From: Candidatus Methylomirabilota bacterium
GTDB lineage: Bacteria; Methylomirabilota; Methylomirabilia; Rokubacteriales; CSP1-6
Assembly: GCA_035315345.1 (NCBI GenBank)
Contig: DATFYA010000110.1
Span: forward strand, 1 to 51,520
Direction of reading: 5' to 3'
Length of the DNA: 51,520 nucleotides
Of this stretch, positions 8,099-16,535 are shown one piece after another. A program made the position numbers and the translations under genes. How positions within the stretch are numbered: position 1 is the stretch's first letter; each line of letters opens with the position of its first letter. Under the pieces are notes generated by a model, which was not told where the DNA came from, ran no database searches, and saw nothing but the letters and a program-made list of their open reading frames with translations.

Positions 8099-9717
8099 AA
8101 GCCCAGCGCGCCCCCGTCGGCGCGAGGATCGGATCCGCCCACGAAACCGCCCTCCGGGGCGATCCAGATCCCGTGGGCATGCCCGAAGAGATCGTCCCAC
8201 TCCCCACCCATCGTCACCTCGTGGCCGCGACCCTCGAGGTTGCGCGCCAGCTCGGTCGAGTACCGTCCTTCCAGGTTCAGCGCCCGTGACGCGGTTCCCC
8301 ACGTCCGGCCGTAGAGCCATCGCGGCGCCTCGATCGCCGCTTGCGGCCCGAACCGCCGGAAGAGCCGGCGCGTGAGGATGGCGGCCTGGGTCTGGGGCTG
8401 GCCCTCGCCCCCCATGGTGCCGTAGACGAAGCGCGGCCGGCCGCCCTCGAGGTACATCGCGGGGATCAGCGTGTGCATCGTCCGCTTGCCCGGCGCCAGC
8501 GCGTTGACGTGCCCCGGATCCAGCGAGAAGAACGAGCCGCGGTTCTGGAGCACCACGCCGGTATCGCCGGCCATCAGGCCCGACCCGAACGTGAAGTAGA
8601 GCGACTGGATCAGCGAGACGGCGTTGCCCTGCTCGTCGGCAGTTACCAGGGCAATGGTGTCGCCACCGGCGGGGGCAGCGGACTGGGCCCGGCGCACGCG
8701 CTCACGCGAGATCAGGCCGGCGCGCGACCGGAGGCGCTCGGGCGCGAGCAGATCGGCCGCGGGCACGCGCATGAAGGCGGGGTCGGTGAGATGGCGGTCG
8801 CGGTCCTCGAAGGCGAGCTTCGTCGCCTCGACCATCAGGTGGATGTAGTCGGCCTCGAGCAGCGAGGCCACGTCGAACCCCTCGGTCATGCCGAGCACCG
8901 CGAGGGCCGAGATGCCTTGCGTGGGAGGCGGCGTGGTGGCCACCTGGCCCTCCGCGTAGGCGATGCGGAGCGGCTCCGCCCAGTCCGAGCGATGCTCGGC
9001 CAGGTCCTGGACAGCCAGCGGGCTGCCCGCCGCGGCCGCGGCCGCCACCAGCCGCCGGGCGAGGTCGCCGCGATAGAAGGCCTCCGCGCCGCCGTCGCGG
9101 ATCGCTTCGAGGGTCCGGGCCAGGTCGCGCTGGCGGAGGGGCCCCCGCCGGAGCGCATCGGGATGGTAGAGGGGCCACAGGCTACGGCGGACCACCTCGG
9201 GGGCTCGCTCGCCGAAGAGATCGGGCTCGCGAGGCGGCGGCGTGCGCTGGCCGTCGGAGGCGGAGAACCCCTCTCGCGCGTAGTGGATCGCATCGGCCAG
9301 CAGGGCCGCCCATCCCACCGGAGAGCTCATGCGCGAGCGGCTGTACTCGTGCGCCTGCCACCAGCCGTCCACCGCCGCCGGCACCGTGAGCGCGGCGGGA
9401 CCCCCCCGCGCGGGCAGCGCCCCGGAGATCCCGCGCTCCGCATACCACTCGATGCTGGCCGCACGCGCCGCCCGGCCCACCGCGGTGAGCGCCCGCAGGC
9501 GCTGGCTCCGCGCGTCGTGGATCAGCCAGAGATTGTCGCCGCCGAGCCCGTTCATGTGCGGGTACACGACCGCGATGGTGGCGGCCGCCGCGATGGCCGC
9601 GTCGAGGGCATTGCCGCCGGCGCGGAGGGCGGCGACGCCGGACTCGGTGGCGAGGAGATGGGGCGTCGCCACCATGCCGCGGGGAGCGCGCGCCTCGGGC
9701 CAGCGGGTCTGGGTCAT
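8095..9717 (-). CDS. Gamma-glutamyltransferase family protein
   Basis: A 540-residue Ntn-hydrolase precursor. The autoprocessing nucleophile is Thr354 in GGDTIALVTADEQGNAVS, giving a large subunit of 353 and a small subunit of 187 residues. The conserved N-terminal GMVATPHLLATESGVAALRAGGNALDAA segment and the MGGEGQPQ oxyanion region near the C-terminus are present. Family members hydrolyse or transfer gamma-glutamyl or related acyl groups. The start ATG at 9717 is followed directly by the conserved domain, so no signal peptide is seen and this copy appears cytoplasmic, unlike classic periplasmic GGT. Such cytoplasmic homologues are often acylases of other specificity. It lies downstream of nrdJ on the same strand, separated by a strong hairpin. 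Confidence 0.9.
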   Translation of the reverse strand: MTQTRWPEARAPRGMVATPHLLATESGVAALRAGGNALDAAIAAAATIAVVYPHMNGLGGDNLWLIHDARSQRLRALTAVGRAARAASIEWYAERGISGALPARGGPAALTVPAAVDGWWQAHEYSRSRMSSPVGWAALLADAIHYAREGFSASDGQRTPPPREPDLFGERAPEVVRRSLWPLYHPDALRRGPLRQRDLARTLEAIRDGGAEAFYRGDLARRLVAAAAAAGSPLAVQDLAEHRSDWAEPLRIAYAEGQVATTPPPTQGISALAVLGMTEGFDVASLLEADYIHLMVEATKLAFEDRDRHLTDPAFMRVPAADLLAPERLRSRAGLISRERVRRAQSAAPAGGDTIALVTADEQGNAVSLIQSLYFTFGSGLMAGDTGVVLQNRGSFFSLDPGHVNALAPGKRTMHTLIPAMYLEGGRPRFVYGTMGGEGQPQTQAAILTRRLFRRFGPQAAIEAPRWLYGRTWGTASRALNLEGRYSTELARNLEGRGHEVTMGGEWDDLFGHAHGIWIAPEGGFVGGSDPRADGGALGF

Positions 9718-9777
9718 GGGCGAGCCATCATACCGTTTGAGGCGGGCGAGGCGAACGGCGGATGAACGGCGGCGCGC

Positions 9778-9813
9778 GGCCGGGCTCCGGGCGATCGGCC
9801 CCGGGGCCCGGCC
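9778..9813 (-). terminator. Hairpin downstream of nrdJ, terminator-like
   Basis: Outer arms GGCCGGGC and GCCCGGCC pair over 8 bp, and inner arms CCGGG/CCCGG pair over 5 bp around a 7-8 nt loop. The structure starts about 11 nt after the nrdJ stop codon on the minus strand. It has no following T-run, so it may be a Rho-type or mRNA-stabilising element instead of a classic intrinsic terminator. Confidence 0.5.
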
Positions 9814-9823
9814 GGCGGTCACG

Positions 9824-12800
9824 TCAGGAGCAGCCGGTGGTCGTTCCGCAGGTGATGCACTTGAGACACGTGCCGTTGCGGACCATCGTGAACTGGCCGC
9901 AGTCGCCACAGGGATCGCCCTCGTAGCCCTTCAGCCGGGCCATCTCGGACGCGGAGAGCGTCTTGAGCTCGGCCACCGGCCCGCTGCCCCCGCTCATCGG
10001 AGCGGCGGCCCGCGCGGTCACCGGCGGGGGGGCCGGCCGCGCGGTCGGCGCGGGAATCGGCACGACGGCGGGGGGCGCCGCGGCCGGCCCCGCAGCGGCC
10101 ACCGGGCCCTGGCCCGGCTTGGTCCCGATGGCGTCGGCCCGCAGGTCCTCCTCGGGCACGTGGGAGAGATCGGTGCGGCCGAGATAGGTGATGGCCAGCT
10201 CGCGGAAGACGTAGTCGATCACCGAGGTCGACATCTTGATGCGGTCGTTGCCCTTGACCATCCCGTTGGGCTCGAAGCGCGTGAACACGAAGGCGTCCAC
10301 GAACTCCTCGAGCGGCACGCCGTGCTGCAGGCCGAGCGAGATGGCGATCGCGAAGCAGTTCATCAGGGAGCGGAACGCGGCGCCCTCCTTGTGCATGTCG
10401 AGGAAGATCTCGCCGACCGATCCGTCCTCGTATTCACCGGTGCGGAGGTAGACCTTGTGCCCGCCCACCACCGCCTTCTGGGTGTAGCCCTTCCGCCGGT
10501 CGGGCAGGCGATGCCGCTCGCGGAGGTACTGGGTCACCACCCGCTCGGTCATCTTCTCGGCCACCGCCTCCACGTCAGCCGCCGCCGCCTTCTCGTCGTC
10601 CTCGTCCGCGGTGGAGTTCAGCGGCTGCGACAGCTTGGAGCCGTCGCGGTAGAGCGCGACCGCCTTGAGCATGCCGCGCCAGGAGAGGTCGTAGGCCCAC
10701 TTCACGTCCTCGATGGTCGCGTCCTGCGGCATGTTGATGGTCTTGCTGATCGCTCCCGAGATGAAGGGTTGCGCGGCCGCCATCATCCGGATGTGGGCCT
10801 CGGTGGCGATGAAGCGCGTGCCCCGCTTGCCGCAGCGGTTGGCGCAGTCGAAGATCGCCAGGTGCTCGGGCCGCAGGTGCGGCGCCCCCTCCACCGTCAT
10901 GGTGCCGCAGCAGTAGTCGTTGGCCGCCTCGATGTCGGCGGACGTGAAGCCGAGGGCCCGGAGCAGGTTGCCGTTCCACTCGCCCAGCTGCGCGTCGTTG
11001 ATGCCGAGCTGCGCGGCGATGTAGCCGTCGCCGAGCGTCCACGCGTTGAAGGCGAAGGAGATGTCGAAGGCGGTCTCTACCGCCGCCTCGATCCGCTCGA
11101 GCCCCGCCTCGTCGAAGCCCTTGGCCCGCAGCGTCTCGTGATTGATGGCGGGCGCGTCGCGCAGGGTCTTGCGCCCGACGCAGTAGGCCACGATGTCCTC
11201 GACCTCGGGGGGGGAGTAGCCCACCGTCTCCAGCGCGACCGGCAGGCTCTGGTTGATGATCTTGAAGTAGCCGCCGCCCGCGAGCTTCTTGAACTTGACC
11301 AGCGAGAAGTCCGGCTCGATGCCGGTGGTGTCGCAATCCATGACGAGCCCGATGGTGCCGGTGGGGGCCAGCACCGTGACCTGGGCGTTGCGGTAGCCGA
11401 ACTGCTCGCCGAGGCCGACCGCGCGGTCCCACGTCTCGCGCGCGGCCTGCAGCAGCGGCGCCGGGCAGTGAGCCGGGTCGATCCCGGTCGGGGTGATGCT
11501 GAGGCCTTCGAACTCGGACGGGGCCGTGTTGTAGGCGGCGCGCCGGTGATTGCGCATGACCCGCAGCATGTGCGCCTGGTTCTTGGCGTAGCCGGGGAAC
11601 GGGCCCAGGTCGCGGGCCATCTCCGCGGAGGTCGCGTAGGCCTCGCCGCACATGATCGCGGTGACCGCCCCGCAGATCGCCGCGGCCTCCGCGGAGTCAT
11701 ACGGGATGCCCCGGCGCATCAGCACCGTGCCCATGTTGGCGTAGCCCAGGCCGAGCGTGCGGAAGTCCCAGCTCCGCTGGGCGATGGGGGCGCTGGGGTA
11801 GGCGGCCATCAGCACGCTGATCTCCAGCACGGTGGTCCACAGCCGGCAGGCGTGCCGGAAGCCGTCGACGTCGAAGCTGCCGTCCTCGCGCAGGAACTTG
11901 ATCAGGTTGATCGAGGCGAGGTTGCAGGCGGTGTCGTCGAGGAAGAGATACTCCGAGCACGGATTGCTGCCGTTGATGCGCCCGTCCTCGGGGCAGGTGT
12001 GCCACTCGTTGATCGTGGTGTCGTACTGCACGCCGGGGTCGGCGCAGGCCCATGCCGCATGCGCGATCTCGTCCCAGATCTGCTCGGCCGGGAGCGTCCC
12101 GGCGCTCTTGCCGTCGGTCCGTCGCCTCAGCTCCCACTGACCGCGCCGCGCCAGCACGTCGAAGAACGAGTTGGGCACCCGGACGCTGTTGTTGGAGTTC
12201 TGTCCGGAGACGGTGTAGTAGGCCTCGCTGTCCCAGTCGGTGTCGTACTCGGGGAAGTCCAGCTCGCGCACGCCCTGGCTGGCCAGCTGCAGCACCCGCT
12301 GGATGTAGCCGTCGGGCACCATCGCCGCCCGCGCCTCGCGCACCGCCGCGCGCAGCATCGGATTCTTCCGGGGATCCGCCTCGAGCCCGGCGGGCGTGCG
12401 GGTGGCCCCGAGGACGGCCTGCAGGCGCCGCCTGGTCAGCCGCGAGCCGGTCACCAGCGCGGCCACCTTCTGCTCCTCGACCACCTTCCAGCGGATGAAG
12501 TTCAGGATGTCGGGGTGGTCCAGGTTGAGGATCACCATCTTGGCCGCGCGGCGGGTGGTGCCGCCCGACTTGATGGCGCCCGCGGCCCGGTCGCCGATGC
12601 GGAGAAAGGACATGAGGCCGGAGGACTTGCCGCCGCCGGAGAGGGGCTCGTTCTCGCCCCGCAGGCTCGAGAAGTTGGTGCCGCTGCCCGAGCCGTACTT
12701 GAAGATGCGGGCCTCGCGCGTCCAGAGGTCCATGATGCCGCCGTCGTTGACCAGGTCGTCGGACACCGACTGGATGAAGCAGTTGTGGACGATGACGTTG

Positions 12801-14422
12801 TTGGAGAGGTACTGCCCGCTCTCGGTCTGCATGTCGTAGACCGGTTGCACGCCCACGCACTCCACCCGGACCACCGTCTCGTCCTTGAGCGCAGGGAGGC
12901 TCCGGCCCGCGAACTGAGGCGAGCACGCGGTGTCGAGGGTCTGGCGCTTGTCGTCGGACACGAAGCCGATCAGCTCCCGGAAGCGGGCGCGCGGCTCGGC
13001 GTGCGCGATGAACACGACGTACGGGGTGCGCCGGCTCTCGCGGCTCTCCGCGCCCCGCCCGACCCGTGAGTAGATGCCGAGGTTCAGCAGGAGGGCCTGT
13101 ACGCCGTGGGCGAGCCCCGCCGAGGTCGAGGACAGCGTGACGTCGGCCAGCCGCGCCCAGTAGGAGCGCACCCGCACCGAGCCCTGCGCCTGGAACAGCG
13201 CGCGCAGGTAGCCGGCCTGGGCCGGACGGCCGGCGCGCAGGATCGCCGGAGGCACCACGTGGTCGGCGCTCGACCGCAACAGGCCGTACTTGTCGACGAA
13301 GGGGCGTAGCCGCTCGCCGTAGAGACGGACGCGGTGGATGTCGAGGCCCGGCGTGCGCGTCTCGACCGAGCGGACGTGGTAGTGCACGCCGTCGAAGACG
13401 CGGTGGATCCGCTCGACCACGAAGTCCAGCTCGTCCTTGTCGATGGTGGTGAACTCGACGGCGAGGCTGTGCTCGGTCCCGAGCCCGTCCTGACCGACGA
13501 ACCCGTCGCCTTGCAGCCAGCCGACCAGAGCCGCCTCGTCGACGTCGGGCTCCTGCGAGCCGGCGCGCACGTCGGTGCGGGTGGACAGGCGCAGCGCCGA
13601 GCCCGGCTCGATCTCGTCGACCCGACGCCAGCTGGCCACGCCGTTGACGATCGCGTACACGAGGTGATCGCCGGTCGCCTCGACCGCCACCCCGTTCTTC
13701 AGCTCGATGCGAAAGACCGGCTTCTCGCCGTTCTCCTTCACCGCGACCACCCGCGTGGTGCCGGTGCCCTCGTCGCGGCCGTCGTAGACTTCCATCCCGA
13801 CCAGGGCGTGGGTCACGATCTGCCCGATCGGCATCGGCCCGTCGGGAGTCGACACCAGCGCGTGGTAGGGCTGGCAGGCATGCGGCTGCGGGCGCTCGTA
13901 GGCCGAGGTGGCCCGGGTCAGGATGCCCGTATCCGGATCGACGTAGTGGTGGCCCTGGGCGGGGCCGGTGAGGCCGTAGGCATAGTGCAGCCCGGTGTTG
14001 AACCACTGCGGCGAGTTCGGGGCCGAGATCTGCGCGGCCAGCATGTAGCAGAGCTCGTCGTAGAAGGCGCGGGCGTCCGACGGGGTGTCGAAGTAGCCGT
14101 ACTTCTCCCCCCAGTGCATCCAGCAGCCGGCCAGCCGGTGGAAGACCTGCCGGGCGTCCCGCTCACCGCCCAGGACCGGCCGGCCCTCCCGGTCCAGCAG
14201 GGGCTTGCCGTCGGCGGCATACTGCGGCACCCCCGACTTGCGAAAGTACTTCTGGGCGAGGATGTCCGTGGCCACCCCGGACCACCCGGACGGCACCGAG
14301 ATCCCTTCCTGGCGGAAGACCGTGGAGCCGTCGGGATTCTTGATCTCCGAGGCTCGCTGGTCGAACTGGATCCCCGCGTAGGGACTCTGGCCTTCCTTGG
14401 TGAATCGGCGGGCGACTCTCAT
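9824..14422 (-). CDS. nrdJ: Vitamin B12-dependent ribonucleotide reductase with in-frame intein
   Basis: A 1532-residue precursor; without the 365-residue intein the mature enzyme is 1167 residues, normal for the long class II NrdJ family. It reduces ribonucleotides to deoxyribonucleotides using adenosylcobalamin. The catalytic N-x-C-x-E set is present as NPCSE (Asn820, Cys822, Glu824 in precursor numbering). The redox cysteine pair is Cys548 (HA-CFIQSV, directly after the intein) and Cys833 ([10 protein letters not shown]). A proline/alanine-rich linker leads to a C-terminal cysteine-rich tail (CGDCG...CLKCITCG...C) that probably re-reduces the active site. The ATG has an AGGAGG-type site (GAGGAGTCC). 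Oxygen-independent radical generation fits a soil organism. Upstream sequences carry a good promoter and two NrdR-like boxes. Confidence 0.95.
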   Translation of the reverse strand: MRVARRFTKEGQSPYAGIQFDQRASEIKNPDGSTVFRQEGISVPSGWSGVATDILAQKYFRKSGVPQYAADGKPLLDREGRPVLGGERDARQVFHRLAGCWMHWGEKYGYFDTPSDARAFYDELCYMLAAQISAPNSPQWFNTGLHYAYGLTGPAQGHHYVDPDTGILTRATSAYERPQPHACQPYHALVSTPDGPMPIGQIVTHALVGMEVYDGRDEGTGTTRVVAVKENGEKPVFRIELKNGVAVEATGDHLVYAIVNGVASWRRVDEIEPGSALRLSTRTDVRAGSQEPDVDEAALVGWLQGDGFVGQDGLGTEHSLAVEFTTIDKDELDFVVERIHRVFDGVHYHVRSVETRTPGLDIHRVRLYGERLRPFVDKYGLLRSSADHVVPPAILRAGRPAQAGYLRALFQAQGSVRVRSYWARLADVTLSSTSAGLAHGVQALLLNLGIYSRVGRGAESRESRRTPYVVFIAHAEPRARFRELIGFVSDDKRQTLDTACSPQFAGRSLPALKDETVVRVECVGVQPVYDMQTESGQYLSNNVIVHNCFIQSVSDDLVNDGGIMDLWTREARIFKYGSGSGTNFSSLRGENEPLSGGGKSSGLMSFLRIGDRAAGAIKSGGTTRRAAKMVILNLDHPDILNFIRWKVVEEQKVAALVTGSRLTRRRLQAVLGATRTPAGLEADPRKNPMLRAAVREARAAMVPDGYIQRVLQLASQGVRELDFPEYDTDWDSEAYYTVSGQNSNNSVRVPNSFFDVLARRGQWELRRRTDGKSAGTLPAEQIWDEIAHAAWACADPGVQYDTTINEWHTCPEDGRINGSNPCSEYLFLDDTACNLASINLIKFLREDGSFDVDGFRHACRLWTTVLEISVLMAAYPSAPIAQRSWDFRTLGLGYANMGTVLMRRGIPYDSAEAAAICGAVTAIMCGEAYATSAEMARDLGPFPGYAKNQAHMLRVMRNHRRAAYNTAPSEFEGLSITPTGIDPAHCPAPLLQAARETWDRAVGLGEQFGYRNAQVTVLAPTGTIGLVMDCDTTGIEPDFSLVKFKKLAGGGYFKIINQSLPVALETVGYSPPEVEDIVAYCVGRKTLRDAPAINHETLRAKGFDEAGLERIEAAVETAFDISFAFNAWTLGDGYIAAQLGINDAQLGEWNGNLLRALGFTSADIEAANDYCCGTMTVEGAPHLRPEHLAIFDCANRCGKRGTRFIATEAHIRMMAAAQPFISGAISKTINMPQDATIEDVKWAYDLSWRGMLKAVALYRDGSKLSQPLNSTADEDDEKAAAADVEAVAEKMTERVVTQYLRERHRLPDRRKGYTQKAVVGGHKVYLRTGEYEDGSVGEIFLDMHKEGAAFRSLMNCFAIAISLGLQHGVPLEEFVDAFVFTRFEPNGMVKGNDRIKMSTSVIDYVFRELAITYLGRTDLSHVPEEDLRADAIGTKPGQGPVAAAGPAAAPPAVVPIPAPTARPAPPPVTARAAAPMSGGSGPVAELKTLSASEMARLKGYEGDPCGDCGQFTMVRNGTCLKCITCGTTTGCS
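12782..13876 (-). other. NrdJ intein with LAGLIDADG endonuclease domain
   Basis: Protein-splicing element of 365 residues inside NrdJ (precursor 183-547). It begins with Cys183 after the extein residues PHA. Block A continues as [14 protein letters not shown] and block B has GDH at residues 251-253 (Thr250, His253). It ends with block [14 protein letters not shown] and NNVIVHN, with Asn547 followed by extein Cys548. All splicing residues (Cys1, TxxH-type His, penultimate His, terminal Asn, +1 Cys) are present. The endonuclease part has two dodecapeptides: [13 protein letters not shown] (acidic Asp306 kept) and [12 protein letters not shown], where the metal-binding aspartate is Gln413. It should splice but probably not cut DNA. 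It sits exactly before the redox-active cysteine, a known type of intein site in ribonucleotide reductases. Confidence 0.93.
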
Positions 14423-14569
14423 GGACTCCTCCTGAATGCGCTTCGGCTGGGAAGCGCAGGCGAAACGACGACCACGGCACGATCAGTCGACACGGACCAC
14501 TTCAGATGGGGAAGGCGGGTTGGTGCGACGCCGAAGCGTCAGGTCTCGAAGCTGGCCGCTGTGAAGGTT

Positions 14570-14616
14570 TGTGCATATGTAGTGTGTCGACCAAAACGGA
14601 GCCCAACATATTGCGG
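14570..14616 (-). promoter_or_regulatory. Two putative NrdR boxes upstream of nrdJ
   Basis: Two 16-bp sites resemble the NrdR operator (consensus acaCwATATaTwGtgt). Site 1 at 14570-14585 (TGTGCATATGTAGTGT) matches well in its right half. Site 2 at 14601-14616 contains the near-palindrome CAATATGTTG on the minus strand. Their centres are 31 bp apart, three helical turns, the usual spacing of NrdR box pairs. Site 2 overlaps the predicted -10 box, fitting repression of nrdJ when dATP is plentiful. Matches are imperfect and nrdR is not in this window. Confidence 0.5.
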
Positions 14617-14634
14617 TCGTCGAAGGCGTGTCAA
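14605..14634 (-). promoter_or_regulatory. Predicted sigma-70 promoter of nrdJ
   Basis: On the minus strand a perfect TTGACA (14629-14634) is followed after 18 bp by TATGTT (14605-14610, four of six matches). A T-rich stretch lies directly upstream of the -35. The start of transcription would fall near 14598, leaving a leader of about 175 nt. The remaining intergenic stretch 14423-14726 shows no other structure that I recognise; in particular I see no cobalamin riboswitch. Confidence 0.5.
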
Positions 14635-14726
14635 CAAAAAAAGGCGGCAGGAGTTGCATTGCGATGCGTCAGCAGGAGGCCAGGAGACCCGGGCTCGGCG
14701 AGCCGGGATGCTACGCGACGCGCGGG

Positions 14727-15746
14727 CTAGTAGGGCGGCTGAGACTTGATCAGGTTCTCGCGGCGCTGCAGGTAGCCGTTCCGCACCGCGCTGTACATGT
14801 CGACCGTGGTTTCCTCGAAGCCCTGGTAGAGGTCCAGGTTGAGGGCGCGGTCGTTGATCGTGTTGCCGATCTTCATTCCGAGGCGCGTCCAGATGAAGGG
14901 CAGGACGTAGCTCAGCGGGTCCATGGCCCCGTCGACCGCGGTCCCGATGCCGTCACGCACGGTCAAGGGCGGCAGGAAGGGCAGCACCAGGAAGGGACCG
15001 GGGCTCACGCCCCAGATACCCAGGGTCTGGCCGAAGTCGACCCGGGTCTTCTGCAGCCCGAACTCCTGCTTGGCGATGTCGAAGAGGCCGCCGATACCGA
15101 ACGTGCTGTTGATCAGGAATCGACCCAGCTCGGCGCCGGCGCCCTTGGGCCGCCATTGCAAGAGATTGTTCACCACCCGCGGGACCACCAGCAGATTGTC
15201 GAAGCCGCTGTCGATCATCTGCTGGAGCCGGTCCGGCATCACGACGTTGTAGGCCTTCGCGACCGGCTTCAGCACGTACCGGTCCATGTTGTAGTTGAAC
15301 GTGAACATCTTCTCGTTGAACGGCTCCCACGGGTCGTACTCCTCGAGCACGCCCTCCGTCGGCGCGGCCGATTCGGCCGGGCGGGATTGCGCCAGCCGCG
15401 GGCCGGTGGCCTGGCTCACCATGAGCGGCATGAGCGAGGCGACCATGAAGGACGGCTGCGCGTCGTCGGGGAGCGGCGCGAACGACGCGGGGGAGAACGC
15501 GACGGTTGGCGTCAGCAATTGCTCGCCGGCGTGCGGCTCCACGACCGCGCCGGTCGGCTGTGGGTCGGGGGCCAGCGCATTGGCGACGGGCTCGCTCGCG
15601 TCGGGGGCGTCGGCCGGGGCCGCGGGGGTGGCCGCGATCATCGACTCGCTGCGGAGCTCGCCCGACATCGTGCCGCAGCCGCCGAGCGCGAGACCGAGGA
15701 TTCCCAGCAACAGCGCCGCCTGTCGCATGCCGAATCCGAGACGCAC
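14727..15746 (-). CDS. mlaA: MlaA (VacJ) family outer-membrane lipoprotein
   Basis: A 339-residue lipoprotein. The GTG start at 15746 has AAAGGA nine bases upstream, better than the internal ATG at 15728. The signal peptide ends in the lipobox L-G-G-Cys24. A low-complexity Ala/Pro-rich stretch (about 30-115) precedes the MlaA domain, which starts at EYDPWEPFNEKMFTFNYNMDRYVLKPVAKAYN and holds the NxxF/NR-type motifs and PLTVRDGIG. MlaA is the outer-membrane part of the Mla system, which removes phospholipids from the outer leaflet. The C-terminus ends in LIKSQPPY. No mlaBCDEF genes are nearby, so partners must be elsewhere. It supports a Gram-negative, two-membrane cell. Confidence 0.9.
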   Translation of the reverse strand: MRLGFGMRQAALLLGILGLALGGCGTMSGELRSESMIAATPAAPADAPDASEPVANALAPDPQPTGAVVEPHAGEQLLTPTVAFSPASFAPLPDDAQPSFMVASLMPLMVSQATGPRLAQSRPAESAAPTEGVLEEYDPWEPFNEKMFTFNYNMDRYVLKPVAKAYNVVMPDRLQQMIDSGFDNLLVVPRVVNNLLQWRPKGAGAELGRFLINSTFGIGGLFDIAKQEFGLQKTRVDFGQTLGIWGVSPGPFLVLPFLPPLTVRDGIGTAVDGAMDPLSYVLPFIWTRLGMKIGNTINDRALNLDLYQGFEETTVDMYSAVRNGYLQRRENLIKSQPPY

Positions 15747-16006
15747 CGTCGTTCGTCCTTTCGATCGTTGGTTGGCCTGGATCATGGTCCCGGGGTGGTG
15801 GGGGTCGACGGCCCCGGCACCCTGGGAGCAATCCAAGTGCCAGAGCGCATCAGGCGCCAGCATAGGGTATGCAGCGCCATCGTTACAAGCACTTTCCCTG
15901 CGGTGGGCGCGCTCGACCAGCCCCACCTATTGACGTGGCGCACGAGTTTTTGTCACCCATCGAGCCGGATGGTGGACGGATCTCGGCAGACCGCGCGGCG
16001 CCGACG

Positions 16007-16036
16007 TTGACAGGCCCGGATGGGGCGGGATTCAAT
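16007..16036 (+). promoter_or_regulatory. Predicted sigma-70 promoter for the GlcG-like gene
   Basis: A perfect TTGACA at 16007-16012 is followed after 18 bp by TTCAAT (16031-16036, four of six). The start of transcription would lie about 45 bp before the ATG at 16087. The rest of the 340-bp divergent region 15747-16086 between mlaA and this gene shows no gene that I can support. Confidence 0.4.
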
Positions 16037-16086
16037 GCTGGCGCTGTCGCACGATTCCCGAGCGAAGCGAGAAAGGCGGTCCGGCG

Positions 16087-16494
16087 ATGATCGAGCTGAC
16101 GCTGGCGATGGCGGAGCGCGCGACGCGCGCGGCGCGGGAGAAGGCCGACGACCTCGGTACCCCGATGACGATCACGGTGGTGGACGAGGCGGGACGGCTG
16201 GTGCTGTGCTCGCGGGGCGACGGCACCGGGTTCTTCACGCCGGAAACCTCACGGGCCAAGGCGATGGCGGCCGCGAGCTTCCGGATGTCGACCGCGGACC
16301 TGGCCGAGCGCGTGGCGAAGGGCGCGCCCTTCTGGACGCACGTGGGCAGCGTGCTGTCGGGGCAGGTCCTTCCCAGCCACGGGGCGGTGCCCATCGTGGT
16401 GAAGGGGCGCGTGATCGGGGCGATCGGGTGTGGCGGCGGCACCGGCGAGCAGGACCAGGAGTGCGCCGCCGCGGGCGCGGCCGTGCTGGCCTGA
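16087..16494 (+). CDS. GlcG/HbpS-like (DUF336) heme-binding family protein
   Basis: A 135-residue protein with the GlcG/HbpS fold: an N-terminal helix (LAMAERATRAAREKA), the strand TITVVDEAGRLVLCSRGDG, then SRAKAMAAASF and the C-terminal glycine-rich GAIGCGGGTGEQDQECAAAG. These are the family signatures. Members bind heme or cobalamin, or act as accessory proteins of glycolate and propanediol metabolism; which applies here cannot be told. There is no signal peptide, so it is cytoplasmic. A strong hairpin separates it from the following cyclase gene, suggesting that it is at least partly monocistronic. Confidence 0.88.
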   Translation: MIELTLAMAERATRAAREKADDLGTPMTITVVDEAGRLVLCSRGDGTGFFTPETSRAKAMAAASFRMSTADLAERVAKGAPFWTHVGSVLSGQVLPSHGAVPIVVKGRVIGAIGCGGGTGEQDQECAAAGAAVLA

Positions 16495-16502
16495 GTACGG
16501 TG

Positions 16503-16524
16503 ACGAGCCCGCCCTCGGGCTCGT
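16503..16524 (+). terminator. Perfect 9-bp hairpin between GlcG-like and cyclase genes
   Basis: ACGAGCCCG and CGGGCTCGT form a perfect 9-bp stem with a CCCT loop, starting nine bases after the stop of the GlcG-like gene. There is no T-run afterwards, so it is terminator-like but not proven. The cyclase ATG follows 11 bp later. Confidence 0.45.
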
Positions 16525-16535
16525 CGTAACGGGCA

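Noticed and set aside
9329-13069. A 1246-codon open frame on the plus strand opposite nrdJ, and similar long antisense frames at 16032-18617, 34438-37341 and 38925-41912
   Set aside because: They mirror well-recognised genes in GC-rich DNA, where antisense frames stay open by chance. Their translations are rich in Arg, Gly, Ala and His and show no domain. At 34438-37341 only the part up to 35166 (TerC) is real.
14423-14726. A possible cobalamin riboswitch ahead of the B12-dependent reductase
   Set aside because: I looked for the B12-box (GCCACTG-like) and found none on the minus strand; the stretch holds the promoter and NrdR-like sites instead.
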